Positions 36,525 through 48,448 of a DNA stretch of 64,000 nucleotides are shown here, piece after piece. Source of the DNA: Zingiber officinale (taxonomy: Eukaryota > Streptophyta > Magnoliopsida > Zingiberales > Zingiberaceae); contig NC_056002.1 of the NCBI RefSeq assembly GCF_018446385.1, positions 38,639,671 through 38,703,670 on the forward strand. The letters run 5' to 3'. Made by a program: the position numbers and the translations under genes. Under the pieces are notes generated by a model, which was not told the origin of the DNA, did not search any database, and was given only the letters and a program-made list of their open reading frames with translations. Position 1 is the stretch's first letter. Every line of letters starts with the position of its first letter.

Positions 36525-37865
36525 CTAAACCAAAGAAGATTTTAGCTTCCTCACAATATCCTTCACAGTCATTGAGAACTCTACTTCCATCTGTACACCA
36601 AAAAAAAAAAAATGGAATTGTCTTAGTTATATTGAAAGAGGTCATGAGAATTAGGGTTTCGGTATCGATAGTATGACTTACTTGTGCCGTCACGATTATA
36701 TTGATAGAGGAGCCAAGAAAAGGCATAACATTGGTGTTGGTTATGATGAGGTTCATGCTCTCGATCTCGGACAAGACCTTCACAAGGACACCTTTGCGGT
36801 TCTCGCAATGGATTCTTACGAGCACTGTCTTCTCGTACACCTTCACTTCGATCTCGAGGAAAGGTTGAAGTTGTGATGGTCGTGATTCATCGAGATTGTT
36901 CTCGTCCGATGATGAACCACCGTCATCGGTGACCGATATGTGGGACTTCTTGATGAGGACCACGGATTCGACGGTCCTCTCCATCTTTTGTTCTTCTAGG
37001 GCTTTCACTTTTTCTTGTAGGTCTTTCACATGTCTCACTGCATCTCCGAGAACAGAAGCTTTGTCTGCCTAGAAGATGTACATTTACATATGCAATGAAT
37101 TTAAATGATGATCAAAACTTACTTAGAAGGAAAGTTTATCGAAACTTATATCGATCTTTTAAATAAAAGATAAAAGAAATGTATGTATAGAAGATAAAAG
37201 GAGATATAATCTCTCACTCATAGATTGTATTTAATTTGATGCTTCAAGACTACAATAAATATTTCATGTAGTCTCACTAATTAAAAGTACAACAAACAAA
37301 CAAACCCTAAGAAAGAGAAACCAAATTAAAATTGTTTGCCACTAAACATGAGATCTGCTTAATTACCTTTTTAAGGCCAGGGATCAACGCAGAGAGTGCA
37401 ATGAACTTCTGGTTGAGCTTCTCGCGCCGGCTCCTCTCCGCGATGATATGTTCTTGCGCCTGCGACAGCACCGTCTTCTGCTCCTCCTTGGGCGAATTCT
37501 TCACGAAAGCAACACCTTTACTCGGATTGGTCAGCGAGTCAAGAGACACCATCCCTGACGATGAGCAAGACCCATGATCAAGCTGCTCCATCTGGTTGTT
37601 GCTGCCCAAGTTAAAGTTCCAGCTGATGTTCTCCTGAACACTAACTCCTGATCCATGGAAAGGCTGATGAGGAATCATAATATTCATGTTGTTACTAGTG
37701 TTGTTCGATCCTATTTCCCACTGCTGAAGAAACCCTGGCTGATCACTCATATCCTGCAATATTAATTAATCTTTCAGTATACAAGATTAATATATAATTA
37801 ATTAACTAGCTAGCTAGCAATACTCTTACAGTATCTGAGAACCAGTTGTTCCAGGGAGTCTCCAT
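36525..37865 (-). CDS. bHLH transcription factor, subgroup IVa (bHLH18/25/NAI1-like), 291 aa
   Basis: Exons: 37865-37830, 37753-37367, 37068-36682 and 36590-36525, all joined in phase 0 (12, 129, 129 and 21 codons). The protein begins METPWNNWFSD, typical of this subgroup. The bHLH domain lies at about 113-165: HIIAERSRREKLNQKF carries the E-box-reading Glu118 and Arg122 of the basic region, helix 1 ends at LSALIPGLKK, and helix 2 begins ADKASVLGDAV. A Glu/Lys coiled segment follows. Residues 212-285 form the ACT-like C-terminal domain that aids dimer formation. Arabidopsis relatives act in defence-linked ER-body formation, jasmonate responses and iron responses; which applies here cannot be told. 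The A of ATG at 37865 follows an in-frame-free leader. A damaged second copy lies at 4224-5344. Confidence 0.95.
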
Positions 37866-38160
37866 TAAGCTTCACTTGAGAATATAATCAAAGGATTAGA
37901 GATTGAAAGAAATCAGATGATATATGAAGCACATGCATGCAGTTGAGAGCTAGGGACACGAATATAGCACTGCCAAAGGAATTGCGCAGATCTGATCTGC
38001 GAAAGGAAAGTGGAGTGTGAACCGAGGGAGGCCTTCACATTACTGCTCAGTTGGAGGCCAAAGTACTCCATGGCTAAAATGTGGAGTCAAACTTTGTGGC
38101 TGAAGATCGATGCATGAAAGCTCGATCGCACAGTGTAAATGGTTGTGTTACACATGGCGT

Positions 38161-38174
38161 TTGACTTTTTGACC
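38161..38174 (+). promoter_or_regulatory. Paired W-boxes upstream of the bHLH gene
   Basis: TTGACT and TTGACC lie 8 bp apart, about 300 bp upstream of the bHLH start codon. Paired TTGAC cores are binding sites of WRKY factors and are common in defence-responsive promoters. An RY-type CATGCATG lies nearer the gene at 37932-37939. Both are sequence matches only. Confidence 0.4.
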
Positions 38175-38979
38175 GAAATCATAACTATTTGATCAAGCGT
38201 GCGTGCACAAGGCTAAATATTAATATTTGATCATTAATCGATTAAACTCATGAAATGGTTGTTATTGGACAACAACAATGATGGTGATGATAATGATAAT
38301 AATAATAATGGTGGGATCCTCAGTGCTTTTCAAGGGTATTAGTTTAGTGGTGAGATGATGCGTATAATAATATTTGGTGAGGATATCTTATTAAAATAAT
38401 AATGTGCCGTGTTAGTGGAGGACATAGAATAATTATTTAGGATGATCGTCAATAATAGGAGCTAATGGAAGACCTCTTGGAGGCTCATAACTTTTGGGGG
38501 GATGAGTCACTATTTGCAATATTATTAAAGAAGATTTAATCGAGAAATAATATAATATTATGTTACTCGATGATTCGGTATTAAACGTCCATCATGTCCC
38601 TCCTCACAACCTGCTCATCATGTTCATCGATTTTTCTTTAACTATAGGATGACTTCGAGTTTATTTAGAGAAGGTTAATCATCTTTTAAAAGAAATTATT
38701 TTTATTTATTGTAGTATTTGCTTTCAAATTAAGATGAGTTTTAGCAAAGTCTTTTTGTATAAATTTGTAATAGTACTACTTTCTTACCAAACAAATGGAT
38801 TATAATAGATGTTCTTGTAGATACCTTTGGTGATCAATTAAGTAATGACTTGTAAGTTTTTCAAAACTTCTAATTGATATTTGGACCTCACTTTCATTAA
38901 CTTACTAACTAGACTTATTTTAAAGAGTTTTTAGAAGAAAAAGACCCTTGATGGTTATTTTTATGTCTTTTAGCCCTAA

Positions 38980-39035
<56 letters not shown>

Positions 39036-40594
39036 CTTTTGTGTCAATTTAAACAAAGTAGATGTAAATGGCCATAAAAAAATTATAAATATCTTTCTAA
39101 TGGATGTTTTCGTGTGACACGACCTAAATTATTAATCATGTGACTCCACTAATACCTAATTTTATTACCAAGATTGTCATTAATTAGTCTTAGATTGATA
39201 TATATAGGAGTTCTTCAAAAAAAAAAAAAAAATTCTCTTGATGGATATTTTCACCTACTAAAGGTGAGATTCTTGATCTTGTGAATCTCATTGATGCCTT
39301 ATGTCCCAATTCTATATCAAAATTAATTATCAATAGCCATTAAAGATTTTAAGAAAACTTTGCGAGATAGTTGATTGTGATCGGACTCAATCCATTCTTC
39401 CATTCTATTCAAGTTTTATATTAAAACTACTTGATGTATGTTTTTACTCGATGAGGCCTAGATTGTTAATCTTTGAACTTTGCTAATTTAAGACTAAAGT
39501 TAACATAACTAGCTATTAAAAATATTCTTAAAGACTCATTGGTAGCTCATCATAAAACATCTCACAATTAGCACTCTAATAATGCCCCTTGTTATCAACT
39601 TGAAATCAAAGTTTGGGAAGGCATACCTATACTTCTTCAACTCCAAGGCTTCTCAACAAAATATGACCGCAACGACAAGAAGGCTATGCGATATATCAAA
39701 AGAGAAAAGCTCAATTTTTAGGGTAGAGCACACAATTGCACATTGCTTAGGCATATATATAACTAAAGTACAGTGCACGGTTTGAGATTAAGTTAAATGC
39801 ACGAGCTAGCTCTATGAAGGTTAGAGCTTTCCCTTTCAAACCACTAGAGGCAAATATTGCATCGATAACGATTGATCACCAGCAACTAATCTGCCACGGA
39901 TATGATACTTCATTCATCAAGGATTAAACAGCCAAATGAATCCATTTATTGCTGCTCAGATTGATGGCCACATGTGACTGATCGACAGTATCTGATAAGA
40001 TTGTGTGCTGATCTAGAGAGATGCATCAACTAGGAGGATATAAATAATGCAGCTAGCTGTACATGTATTGGAAGCATATCATTGCCAACAAACATGCACA
40101 ATAATATTAATTATGAGTTTCGTATTGAAAGAGCTAGACATGTGATCAGTATTAGGACAAGGCTCCCAGCTATCCATATCCATAAGCATATCCAACCACT
40201 TCATAAACAATAAGAATGTGGGGACTTTAGTGTTAATGCATTGTGAATTATTGTAACAAGAAAGGAGAAAAGGTTTGCATGTGTTCCAGAAGACATGGAG
40301 GAAGAAGTTTGAAGATGCATGATGAATGGTCAGTGTGTGGGATTGGAGAGTAGAAACTGATGATTCTCATAAAAACTCTCCTGTTTCTGAAAAACTTTTT
40401 GATGGTAGATTTTATTCTATTTTTGTATTAACTTGAATGTTCAGAAGAATACCAGCGGTTTGCTGTTTAATTTATTTATTCGTTATGTTTACAAAGAATA
40501 TATATAATATGTTATGTGGGAGTAAATCAGTATAAAATTATAAATGCTCTAATATATGTAATAAAATATTAAATATCCTCAAATCGATATAAAA
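38175..40594. other. Intergenic between the bHLH gene and the tRNA
   Basis: AT-rich DNA with a long TA microsatellite at 38981-39034. No protein gene is supported. Confidence 0.5.
38981..39034. repeat. TA microsatellite, 27 units
   Basis: An uninterrupted run of TA dinucleotides, 54 bp. It is likely polymorphic between plants. Confidence 0.97.
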
Positions 40595-40667
40595 GCGCCT
40601 GTAGCTCAGTGGATAGAGCGTCTGTTTCCTAAGCAGAAAGTCGTAGGTTCGACCCCTACCTGGCGCG
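40595..40667 (+). tRNA. tRNA-Arg (anticodon CCT)
   Basis: A full cloverleaf of 73 nt without an intron. Acceptor GCGCCTG pairs with CTGGCGC except for one T-T at position 6. The D arm is GCTC...GAGC. The anticodon stem TCTGT/GCAGA has loop TTCCTAA with CCT at 40628-40630. The T arm is GTAGG/CCTAC with TTCGACC, and the discriminator is G. A-box TAGCTCAGTGG and B-box GGTTCGACCCC are intact. It decodes AGG. CCA is not encoded, as usual in eukaryotes. Confidence 0.98.
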
Positions 40668-40676
40668 AATTATTTG

Positions 40677-40682
40677 TTTTTT
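40677..40682 (+). terminator. RNA polymerase III terminator (T6)
   Basis: A run of six T begins 10 nt after the tRNA end, the normal pol III stop signal. Confidence 0.85.
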
Positions 40683-40703
40683 ATTATTAAAAATATTTTA
40701 ATT

Positions 40704-40942
40704 CCTTTACGTCGAATTAATATAGTAAAAAATTGGCTTTATTTAATTTGGTTGGATTTAATTAAGTTTCCATAACGAAACTTCATTTTATTTCACTAAA
40801 TTAGCAAACTTATTAAAAAATCTTTTAATTTTAACCTTTACGTCAAACTAATATGGTAAAAAAATGGCTTTATTTAATTTGGTTGGATTTATTTAAGTTT
40901 CCACAATTAAACCTCATTTTACTTTACTAAATTAGCCAACTT
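40704..40942 (+). repeat. Two direct repeats of about 108 bp, 131-bp period
   Basis: Units begin CCTTTACGTC at 40704 and 40835 and share GGCTTTATTTAATTTGG and CTAAATTAGC. They are imperfect copies just downstream of the tRNA. No element ends were recognised. Confidence 0.85.
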
Positions 40943-43253
40943 TATCATTAAAAAATTTATAGAGTTTGTACTTCTCGATTTAATTATTATATTAATTGTT
41001 TTTTAAAATTAAAAATATTAAGATTTTTAATTTTTAAAAAATATTAATATTGTTTTTTAAAAAACTTAATCTGTTTAATAAAAAATTTAAAAATCTTAAT
41101 TTTTTTTATTATTTTATTATTTAATAAAAAAATAATTTAATCGGTTTAATTGATTTTTTTAAAAAAAATTAAAAATCAAAACCGAATTGATTTAAACAAA
41201 AAAACTGATACTTTTTTTAAATAAATTGAAATTTCAAATAAACCGAACAGAATTTCAAATTAATTTGGTTTTGTTGGTTATTTAGGTTGGTTGAATCCAA
41301 AATTTTCTCACTTCTATCCAAACTTTCCACCATTTATGATTCTTCGATGAATCATTTTTTCAACTTTGTTCTTAAAATTTTCTTGTTGCAGTGGCAGTCA
41401 AATTCAAGTTTGAGAAAAACAACATATGCAAGATCTTATCCAACTTGATTTTTAATTCATCAATGGTTTCTACTATATTTAAAATTTTCGGACCAGCAAA
41501 CTTTGTAATGTTCGAGTTCATCCGGGAAGACAAACGAAGTGCTACTTCAAACTTTCCTACCTTTTTTAAGTCACTAATAATTGAACGTTTGGCAGATAAA
41601 CACATGTGGATTCTGAAATTTCTTCATTTGATCTCTTCAAATATCCCGAATGCATCTTCCACGTCGTTTGTCGCACGTCCAAATGCATGAATTTGGGTAG
41701 CATAGGTTTTTCTAACCTAACTTGATGTCTTTAGTACTAGATGTCTTAGTAGATGCAGCATCTGGAAGACGACCTGATCTACTGAGATTCTCGATATATA
41801 CTCGGTGTAAATTTTCTTCACTCAAATCATCCTCCTTATCTTTATAAAACGTTCAAGTCTTTAATTATTTTATTTATTTATTTTTTTTGTTTGATTAAAT
41901 TCACCTATCGTGATGCAATGTGCCATTAATAACAGTGTAGGAAGCTTACTGTTAATCAGGACGGTCCTAAATTTTGAAGCGTCATGTAAAAAAAAAAATA
42001 ATAATAATAATAGACTCTTTATATTCATATAAAAAAAATAATAAAATCGTTATTATAAAATAATTTTATTAAAAGAACATATAAATTAATTTATGTTTAA
42101 GGATTTTAGGATTTAGAAAGATTAGAAATAGCAAAATTTTGATGGAGGAAGAAAAGGATCGTCCTCTAATTTAGAGACACTTTTACAGAACAAAATCTAT
42201 AATATTTTAAAATTTATAATGAGATGTTTTAAATTTTTTTTTTTAAAACACTGACATTATTTTATATATATATATTTTTTAAATGAAATTATGCTAGTAT
42301 TTAATTAAAAAATATTAAAACTTTTTTTAAAACAATGGAGGTAGAGCCTTATGCGTCAGCCCCACCTTGACCATCCTAGGACCGGCTATGTTATTAGCGG
42401 TTATTTCATGAATAAATGAGGGTTTAAAGGTGCACTATTACCAAATAAATAAATAAAACAGTTGTACATGTTAAGCCTTCCCCTCGAGTTCATATATCGG
42501 ATAAAGCTAAAGCATAATTAATTTATACACACTCTCGGATGTCGACCTTTAGAATAATCTCACAATTAACTGATATTTATCCGTGTACACAAGCAATTCA
42601 GTTGTAGAAAATCTTCAATTAAATCAATACAACAATAGATGTTTCCAAGTTTTGCCTTCTATCTACCAAAGGGTTTTACTCGGTACTTAATACTAGAAAC
42701 TTCCACACGGAACTTTTTTCTTGCTACTCAAATCAGTTTTTTATCATCATATTGTCTATTTTTTTTCCTCGATAAATTTCTAAATAACAAAATGGGTATC
42801 AATTGTGAACTTCATCCTGCTCCTTCAAAAAATTTCAACCAATCAAACCAATGGATTCTTATTATTACAAACAAACAAATTGCACATATAAAAAATTAGT
42901 AACTGGGGGTTGGTAACTAAATTAATCATTTTTTAAAAAAAATAAAAATACTAAGAGTTTTTAATAAAAATTGTCAATTTAATAAAAAAAATTTAAAACA
43001 TAATTTTTTGTCTTTATTATATAATAAAAAATTTGATTTAGTCAATATAAATTAATTTTCAAAATTTAAAACGGGATTTAACTGAAATAATCAATATTTT
43101 AAAAAAAATACAACTCTGGACAAATTGAACTGAATTTTTGAATTAATTAAGTTTTATCAATTATTCCAAATCTGTAACTTGAAATGTCAGGCACATCTTT
43201 GATGAGTAGAGCCTACGTTGTAAAACCTCCGTAATAAAATGAAGTTTTTATAA
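40943..43253. other. Intergenic, no supported gene
   Basis: AT-rich with long A/T runs. Open frames near 41372-41690 occur on both strands and match nothing I know. A weak transposon-like flavour near 42340 (GCGTCAGCCCCACC) could not be resolved. Confidence 0.4.
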
Positions 43254-44321
43254 GGGAGTGTTTGGTTTAGGGAAATAAAAGTAGGGAATAGGAATAGTAA
43301 TCATTGATTGTCATTGTTGATATTTGGATTATAGGAATGGAAATACAAATAAGGAAATAAATCCTAATGACTCATTCTCATGTCTCCCCCCTTCAATGAG
43401 TCATTACTCTATTTTCAACCATCAAAATATTTACTTATTCAAAAAATATCCTCGACCCAAAATTAAAATTTTCTCCTTTAATATCAAATATCAAAATATA
43501 TTTATTTAATTTTTCTTTCATATCACTTTTTCTCTCGTTACTCTCTCTCATCATATTTTCTCTCTCCACATTTTATCACTCATTTTCTCTCTCCTTAATC
43601 TCTCTCAACACACTTTCTTTTTTTCTTTTTTTCATCATACTTACTCTCTCATCATACGTTCTCTCTCCTCAATCTCTCACATCACATTCTTTTTTTTTTT
43701 CATCACTCTCTCTCATTATGCTTTCTATCTCAGCACACTTTATCTCTCCTCAATCTTTCCCATCATACTCTATCCTTTTTTTTCTCAATACACTTTCTCT
43801 CTCATCACGCTTTCTCTTTCATCATACTTTCTCTCTCCTCAATCTCTCTCATCACATTCGCTTTCCTAATTTTTTTCATCATACTTTCTCTCTCCTTAAT
43901 CTCTCCCATCACAGTCTCTCTCCTCATTTTTTTCTCATTACACTTTCTCTCTCTTCATTCTCTCTCATCATATTTTCTCTCTCATCTTGTATCACCATGC
44001 TCACTCCCATTACACTCTATTTCCTCATTTTTTCTCAGCACACTTTCTCTCTCTTCATTTTTTCCTATCGCACTTTCTCTCTCATCATACTTTCTCTCTC
44101 ATCATATTTTTCTCTCACATTCAACTTTCCCTCACATCTATTTTTTTCTCTTATTTTTCTTTAAGGGTAAAAAAGTAAATTTTAATTTATTCCGATAGAA
44201 AATATTCAACTAACTAAACATTGCTTTTAAGAGTGATATCCATGCTCATACTCATTCCCATTCCACAATATTATAATTTTCATTCTGAAATTTCTATTCT
44301 CAGGAAAGAACTAAACACCCC
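43254..44321 (+). mobile_element. PIF/Harbinger-type non-autonomous element with pyrimidine-rich interior
   Basis: The ends are GGGAGTGTTTGGTT and, reversed, GGGGTGTTTAGTT, flanked by TAA at 43251-43253 and 44322-44324. That is the 3-bp duplication and end type of Tourist-like elements. Subterminal GGAATGG-type sequence is inverted between the two sides. The middle, about 43530-44160, is a degenerate CTTTCTCTCTCATCACA repeat, strongly C/T on the plus strand, giving a long low-complexity open frame that is not a gene. Confidence 0.8.
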
Positions 44322-44531
44322 TAAATTTATTTTTACTTTTTATAGAGGTCTCATTTAAATAAAAATATCTTTCAAAATTTTAAATTATCATATTTTTCAT
44401 ATATGTTTAATGTGAAACTTTAATTATATTTTTAATAATTCTCCTCATAAATAAAGAACAATTATTATTGAGCAAAGATCCTCTGGTCACTTTAACGGAT
44501 CAGGTCCTGGTCCATTGCACTGATTGAAGAT

Positions 44532-44574
44532 ATTCAATGGTCCCCATCTGCTAAACAGATGGGGACCATTCAAT
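44532..44574. repeat. Hairpin: 19-bp inverted repeat with 5-nt loop
   Basis: Arms ATTCAATGGTCCCCATCTG and CAGATGGGGACCATTCAAT pair at 18 of 19 positions around CTAAA. Further paired phrases on either side (CTGGTC/GACCAG) suggest the core of a foldback MITE covering roughly 44474-44630. Confidence 0.85.
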
Positions 44575-44660
44575 CCCTCCAATTATTGCCCCTGACCAGG
44601 GGCGGACTAGGACAAAGGATCCCGCCTGATCATTATTCTCATGATCCTAGATTCTTTTGA

Positions 44661-44900
44661 AGTATTTAATCACTCTTAATCTGCTCTGAGTCTCCCCTCA
44701 AGTATTCGATCACTTTTAACATATTTTGAGTCTCCTCTTAAATATTTGGTCACTCTTGACCGGCTCCACGCCTCTCCGCAAGTATCAGATCATTCTTAAC
44801 ATACTTCAGACCTTCCTTCAAGTATCCAATCACTCTTGACTTGCTTCAGATCTCTCCATAAACATTCTGCCACTCTTGATTTACTTTGGATCTCCCCTAA
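44661..44900 (+). repeat. Minisatellite, six 40-bp units
   Basis: Six successive 40-bp units begin at 44661, 44701, 44741, 44781, 44821 and 44861. Each has AGTAT-like starts, a CACTCTTGAC-like middle and a TCTCCCC-like end. No unit has gained or lost a base although the sequences have diverged considerably. Confidence 0.9.
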
Positions 44901-46580
44901 ACTTTGTTCAAGTCCCCTCCATATGATATCTGATGGACAATGACTCGGATATCAGCTGATAAAAAAAAATGTACATATCTATTATTCATTTCAGTATACA
45001 ATTTACATATCTATTGTTCATTTCAGTATTAATCCCTTATCTATTTATTTTTAGATTCTATCCAAATTAATTATTATTCCAATAAAGATATTATTATCAT
45101 TTAAATTCATAATTGTTGCCATCTATTTTCAGTGTGAACCTTTAATGGTATTCCCAAACTAAGGAGGGATAAATAACGTATATGAATTTAAGAGTTGATA
45201 GATAAAAACTTTCAAACAAATACGCAGACCATACAGTAAAAAATAATACAAGTAAATTAAATCCTAACTTGATTAAACAGAATCAATACACCGAACTAAT
45301 TAAATTAGAAACTAAGCATGCAATATCTAGCCGAACACTTAAGGTACTATATATCATGCAAAATTTAATAACACACTTGCATAATTTGCATGTAAGATCT
45401 AAAAGAACACTAATTAAGCAAGATTAATATGATTCTTATTAAATATCCCATTTCCAAAAGATAAATCCTTTAACAAAAATTGTAAAGTTAAGTATAAAAA
45501 TAAAGAAAGTACAACAACTGAAAGAGAAAGAAGAATTACCAGCCCTAATTGTCATTTCAACTTTGAAGATAACGAGCGCAGCACCTCAGCACAAAGCAAG
45601 AGCACTTTAGCAGAGAATGACAAATTTCGATTACTGAAATAAGTGGTTCGAGCCTCTTTTATAGAATTCAAGTAAAACATTGACCTAATACTATTCCAGC
45701 CGACTAGAGCCCTTCTAGTCGATTAATACCCTTCTGATTGCCTAGAGTATGTTGACGTGGCTGTAAACTCTATCCGCATCAATAATGATTCAGCGAACTC
45801 AGAGTGTCTGGACTCTTTCTAGACTCCTGGAGCTGGGTCAAATGCCTATCTTGATTATCTCCACTGAATCAATCGATCACACCTACATCGGTCGCCTAAA
45901 AGTTACTTTGATTGCCCAGACTACCGCGGTCACTCGCACATCGCTTTGGTCGGCTGGAAGTTCTTGACTTCGTCACTCAGAGCTTATCGCCCAACCAGTC
46001 ACAAGATACTGGTGTATTTGGTTTCCGAATGTAGAAATAGCAGTAGCACTGTTCCTTCTGCTAGCAAGTTGCAATGTCTTCGTTAATTATTTCTTGGCGC
46101 ATTCTAATTTTATCACAAATTGATGCATGGTCTTAATACGATTAGTTGTTATTTCACTCGGAGATGATATCAGATCCTCCACCAATCCACCTCCTTGTTT
46201 TTTCTACCGCGCCGATACCTGCGCTCTTTCTCCTTTATCACGCGCATCAGATTTCTTCTTTACGCTTTTTGTTTTTCCTACAACGGTTCTCATCGTTTTT
46301 TTTTACTTTGTAAAAGAAATAAAATTTCGGTCTTTTTTTATTTTTTTCCTTGACGTGATTTGCATTTTTTTAATAGCTTCTTCCATCCCCTGATCCCTCA
46401 GCAATAAAAATACAGTCTTCTTTCTCTCTATCCGTTGCTCTTATTCTGACAACAGATCGATCTAATTACAATTTTCAAACAATAATTTCTGATGTCTTTC
46501 TAATTGTCTTATTTTTTATCATAGGCAAAGTTCAATAAATTTATAGTTTCTTTCATCTTCCTATAGTGTGTTAGTAGATG
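44901..46580. other. Intergenic, no supported gene
   Basis: AT-rich to 45540, then mixed sequence with possible LTR flavour near 45700-46020. No gene and no firm boundaries. Confidence 0.35.
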
Positions 46581-48345
46581 ATTATAAAAAGCTCATTTTA
46601 TATCATACATCATTATTAATAAAAGACAAAGTTGATTATTATATTTATTTCGGTTCAGTGTCAATTGAATAAGTATAATAATATCCTTGGGTAGTAGGTT
46701 TTTATCTACAGCATATCAATTGGTTGAATTGATAGTGAGATATTATAGATATACATAAAATACTACTCTTAATTATTCCTAGTCGAGCATTAATATACAA
46801 GGATAGTATTAATGCGTTGAGACTAGCATGTAGGTCAACGGATGACTTAATCTCACAAGTCATGGATATGAGATATCAGGTTGACACATGAGTATATATT
46901 AGAGAATATATACTGAATTACCCGTCATGAGAATGTTTCATGGATCGTTATATGAGTGTCATAAACATTCTCATGTGACTATTGGTATGGATAGTCCTTA
47001 GACCTGAAGTCGCTATGGTTCCCTACATAAGGAGTTGTGTACTTTAGTATCGGCAAACGTCACCTGTAATAAGGTAGACAATAAAGTCGGTCATTGGGTA
47101 TGCAATGAATTATGCGGAGGGATGTGAGTGATGTAGATGAGATCTATCCCTTCCATATGACGGAAGTGATATCTATGGGTCCCTTGATTACTAAGACACA
47201 AGAAAGCATGATCATGCGTAAATGAGTCAATATGAGATATTGAGCTTATTTGATTGAGTGTGTCTATTTAGAGATCAAGAAACACAAAGGTTGATAAAAG
47301 GATGACACAGTCTATGCCTCATTGATCAATCTAGATATCAAGGATAGAGAAACCAAGTCATACAAGATAATAGCCATGGACAGGTTAGGTCGGATCTCGA
47401 CTTTCTCGTCACTTGGGTAGCAATGATGCCTTGCTAGATGTCACTCATTGCTTATGTATCTAAATGTTGATTTAGATATATTGCCAACGTTACGAGAACC
47501 TATTGGGTCACACACAAAGAACAAGTAGATTTGGAGATGGGTTCATATGATGAATCATTGGATTAAGTCTTATCCGAATTGGACTTATTGAGTTAAACTC
47601 AATTGGATCTAATTGTTGGATTAAGTTCAATTCAAACTAGATTCAATGAGTCAATTCAAATTAATGAAATGTGATTCATTGAATTTGAATTGTATGAGAT
47701 TAATTGAGTAAGACTCGATTGAATTAGACTTGAGTTAGACTCAAGTGAGGAGACTTGAGTTAGACTCAAGTGAGGCTTAATGAAGAATTCATTGAATTTC
47801 GAATTCAATGAATCATGTAATTTAATTTTTGAAATTTAAATTTAAAATGAGAGGTTTTCAAATTTGTCCTTAATGGAGAGTGAATGATCATTAAGGCTCA
47901 TTAATGGAATTAATGCACATTAAGTGTTTTCATTGGATGAAAATACTTAAACCATTTTTCCTCTCATTTTTTGTAACTTCTTCATTATCTTCTTCCTCCC
48001 TTCTCCTCTTGGCCGAAACCTTCTCTAGGTTGCTAGCACAACTTTAGGTGGTTTCATCTCCATCTTGTGAGTTTGTGAGACAAACTAACGCTTGTTCGTG
48101 TGGATATTGTAGAGGCGCGAACGTGAGATCGTGCGGTGATCCGAGCTGTCGGGAGTCCATGAGCACGCTACAAAGGTATAATACTATCATGTTAGAAAAC
48201 TTAGTGTAATGCCCCGGCTTGGGCGGGCCCCACCCGGACCGAATCGGGAACGCCACCAGAATTGTCCATCGGGTTGACGACTAGTTCCACAGACCACCGG
48301 AAGTCCTTTCAGCGTGCTTTGTCCTCACTCGAACGCACCTTGTAA

Positions 48346-48410
48346 AACTTCCCAGGATCCATCCTCAAATTTCTCCAAGACAAACACACTTAACTTTGAA
48401 GTTCTTAAGT
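48346..48410 (-). promoter_or_regulatory. 5S rRNA-like pol III promoter within the Cassandra LTR
   Basis: The minus strand reads GAACTTCAAAGTTAAGTGTG, then a GGATGGATCC segment and CCTGGGAAGT. These parallel the 5S rRNA phrases GAACTCCGAAGTTAAGCGTG, GGATGGGTGACC and CCTGGGAAGT in the same order and spacing (A box, intermediate element, C box). Confidence 0.85.
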
Positions 48411-48448
48411 TTGGGCTTCCGAAAAGGAAGGTGCACCTTAGTGATATG

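Noticed and set aside
41372-41690. Possible gag or domesticated gene on either strand
   Set aside because: No recognisable motif, no splice context and frames open on both strands in AT-rich DNA.
43718-44178. 148-codon frame of Ser, Phe, Leu and His
   Set aside because: Pyrimidine-rich low-complexity interior of the Harbinger-type element.
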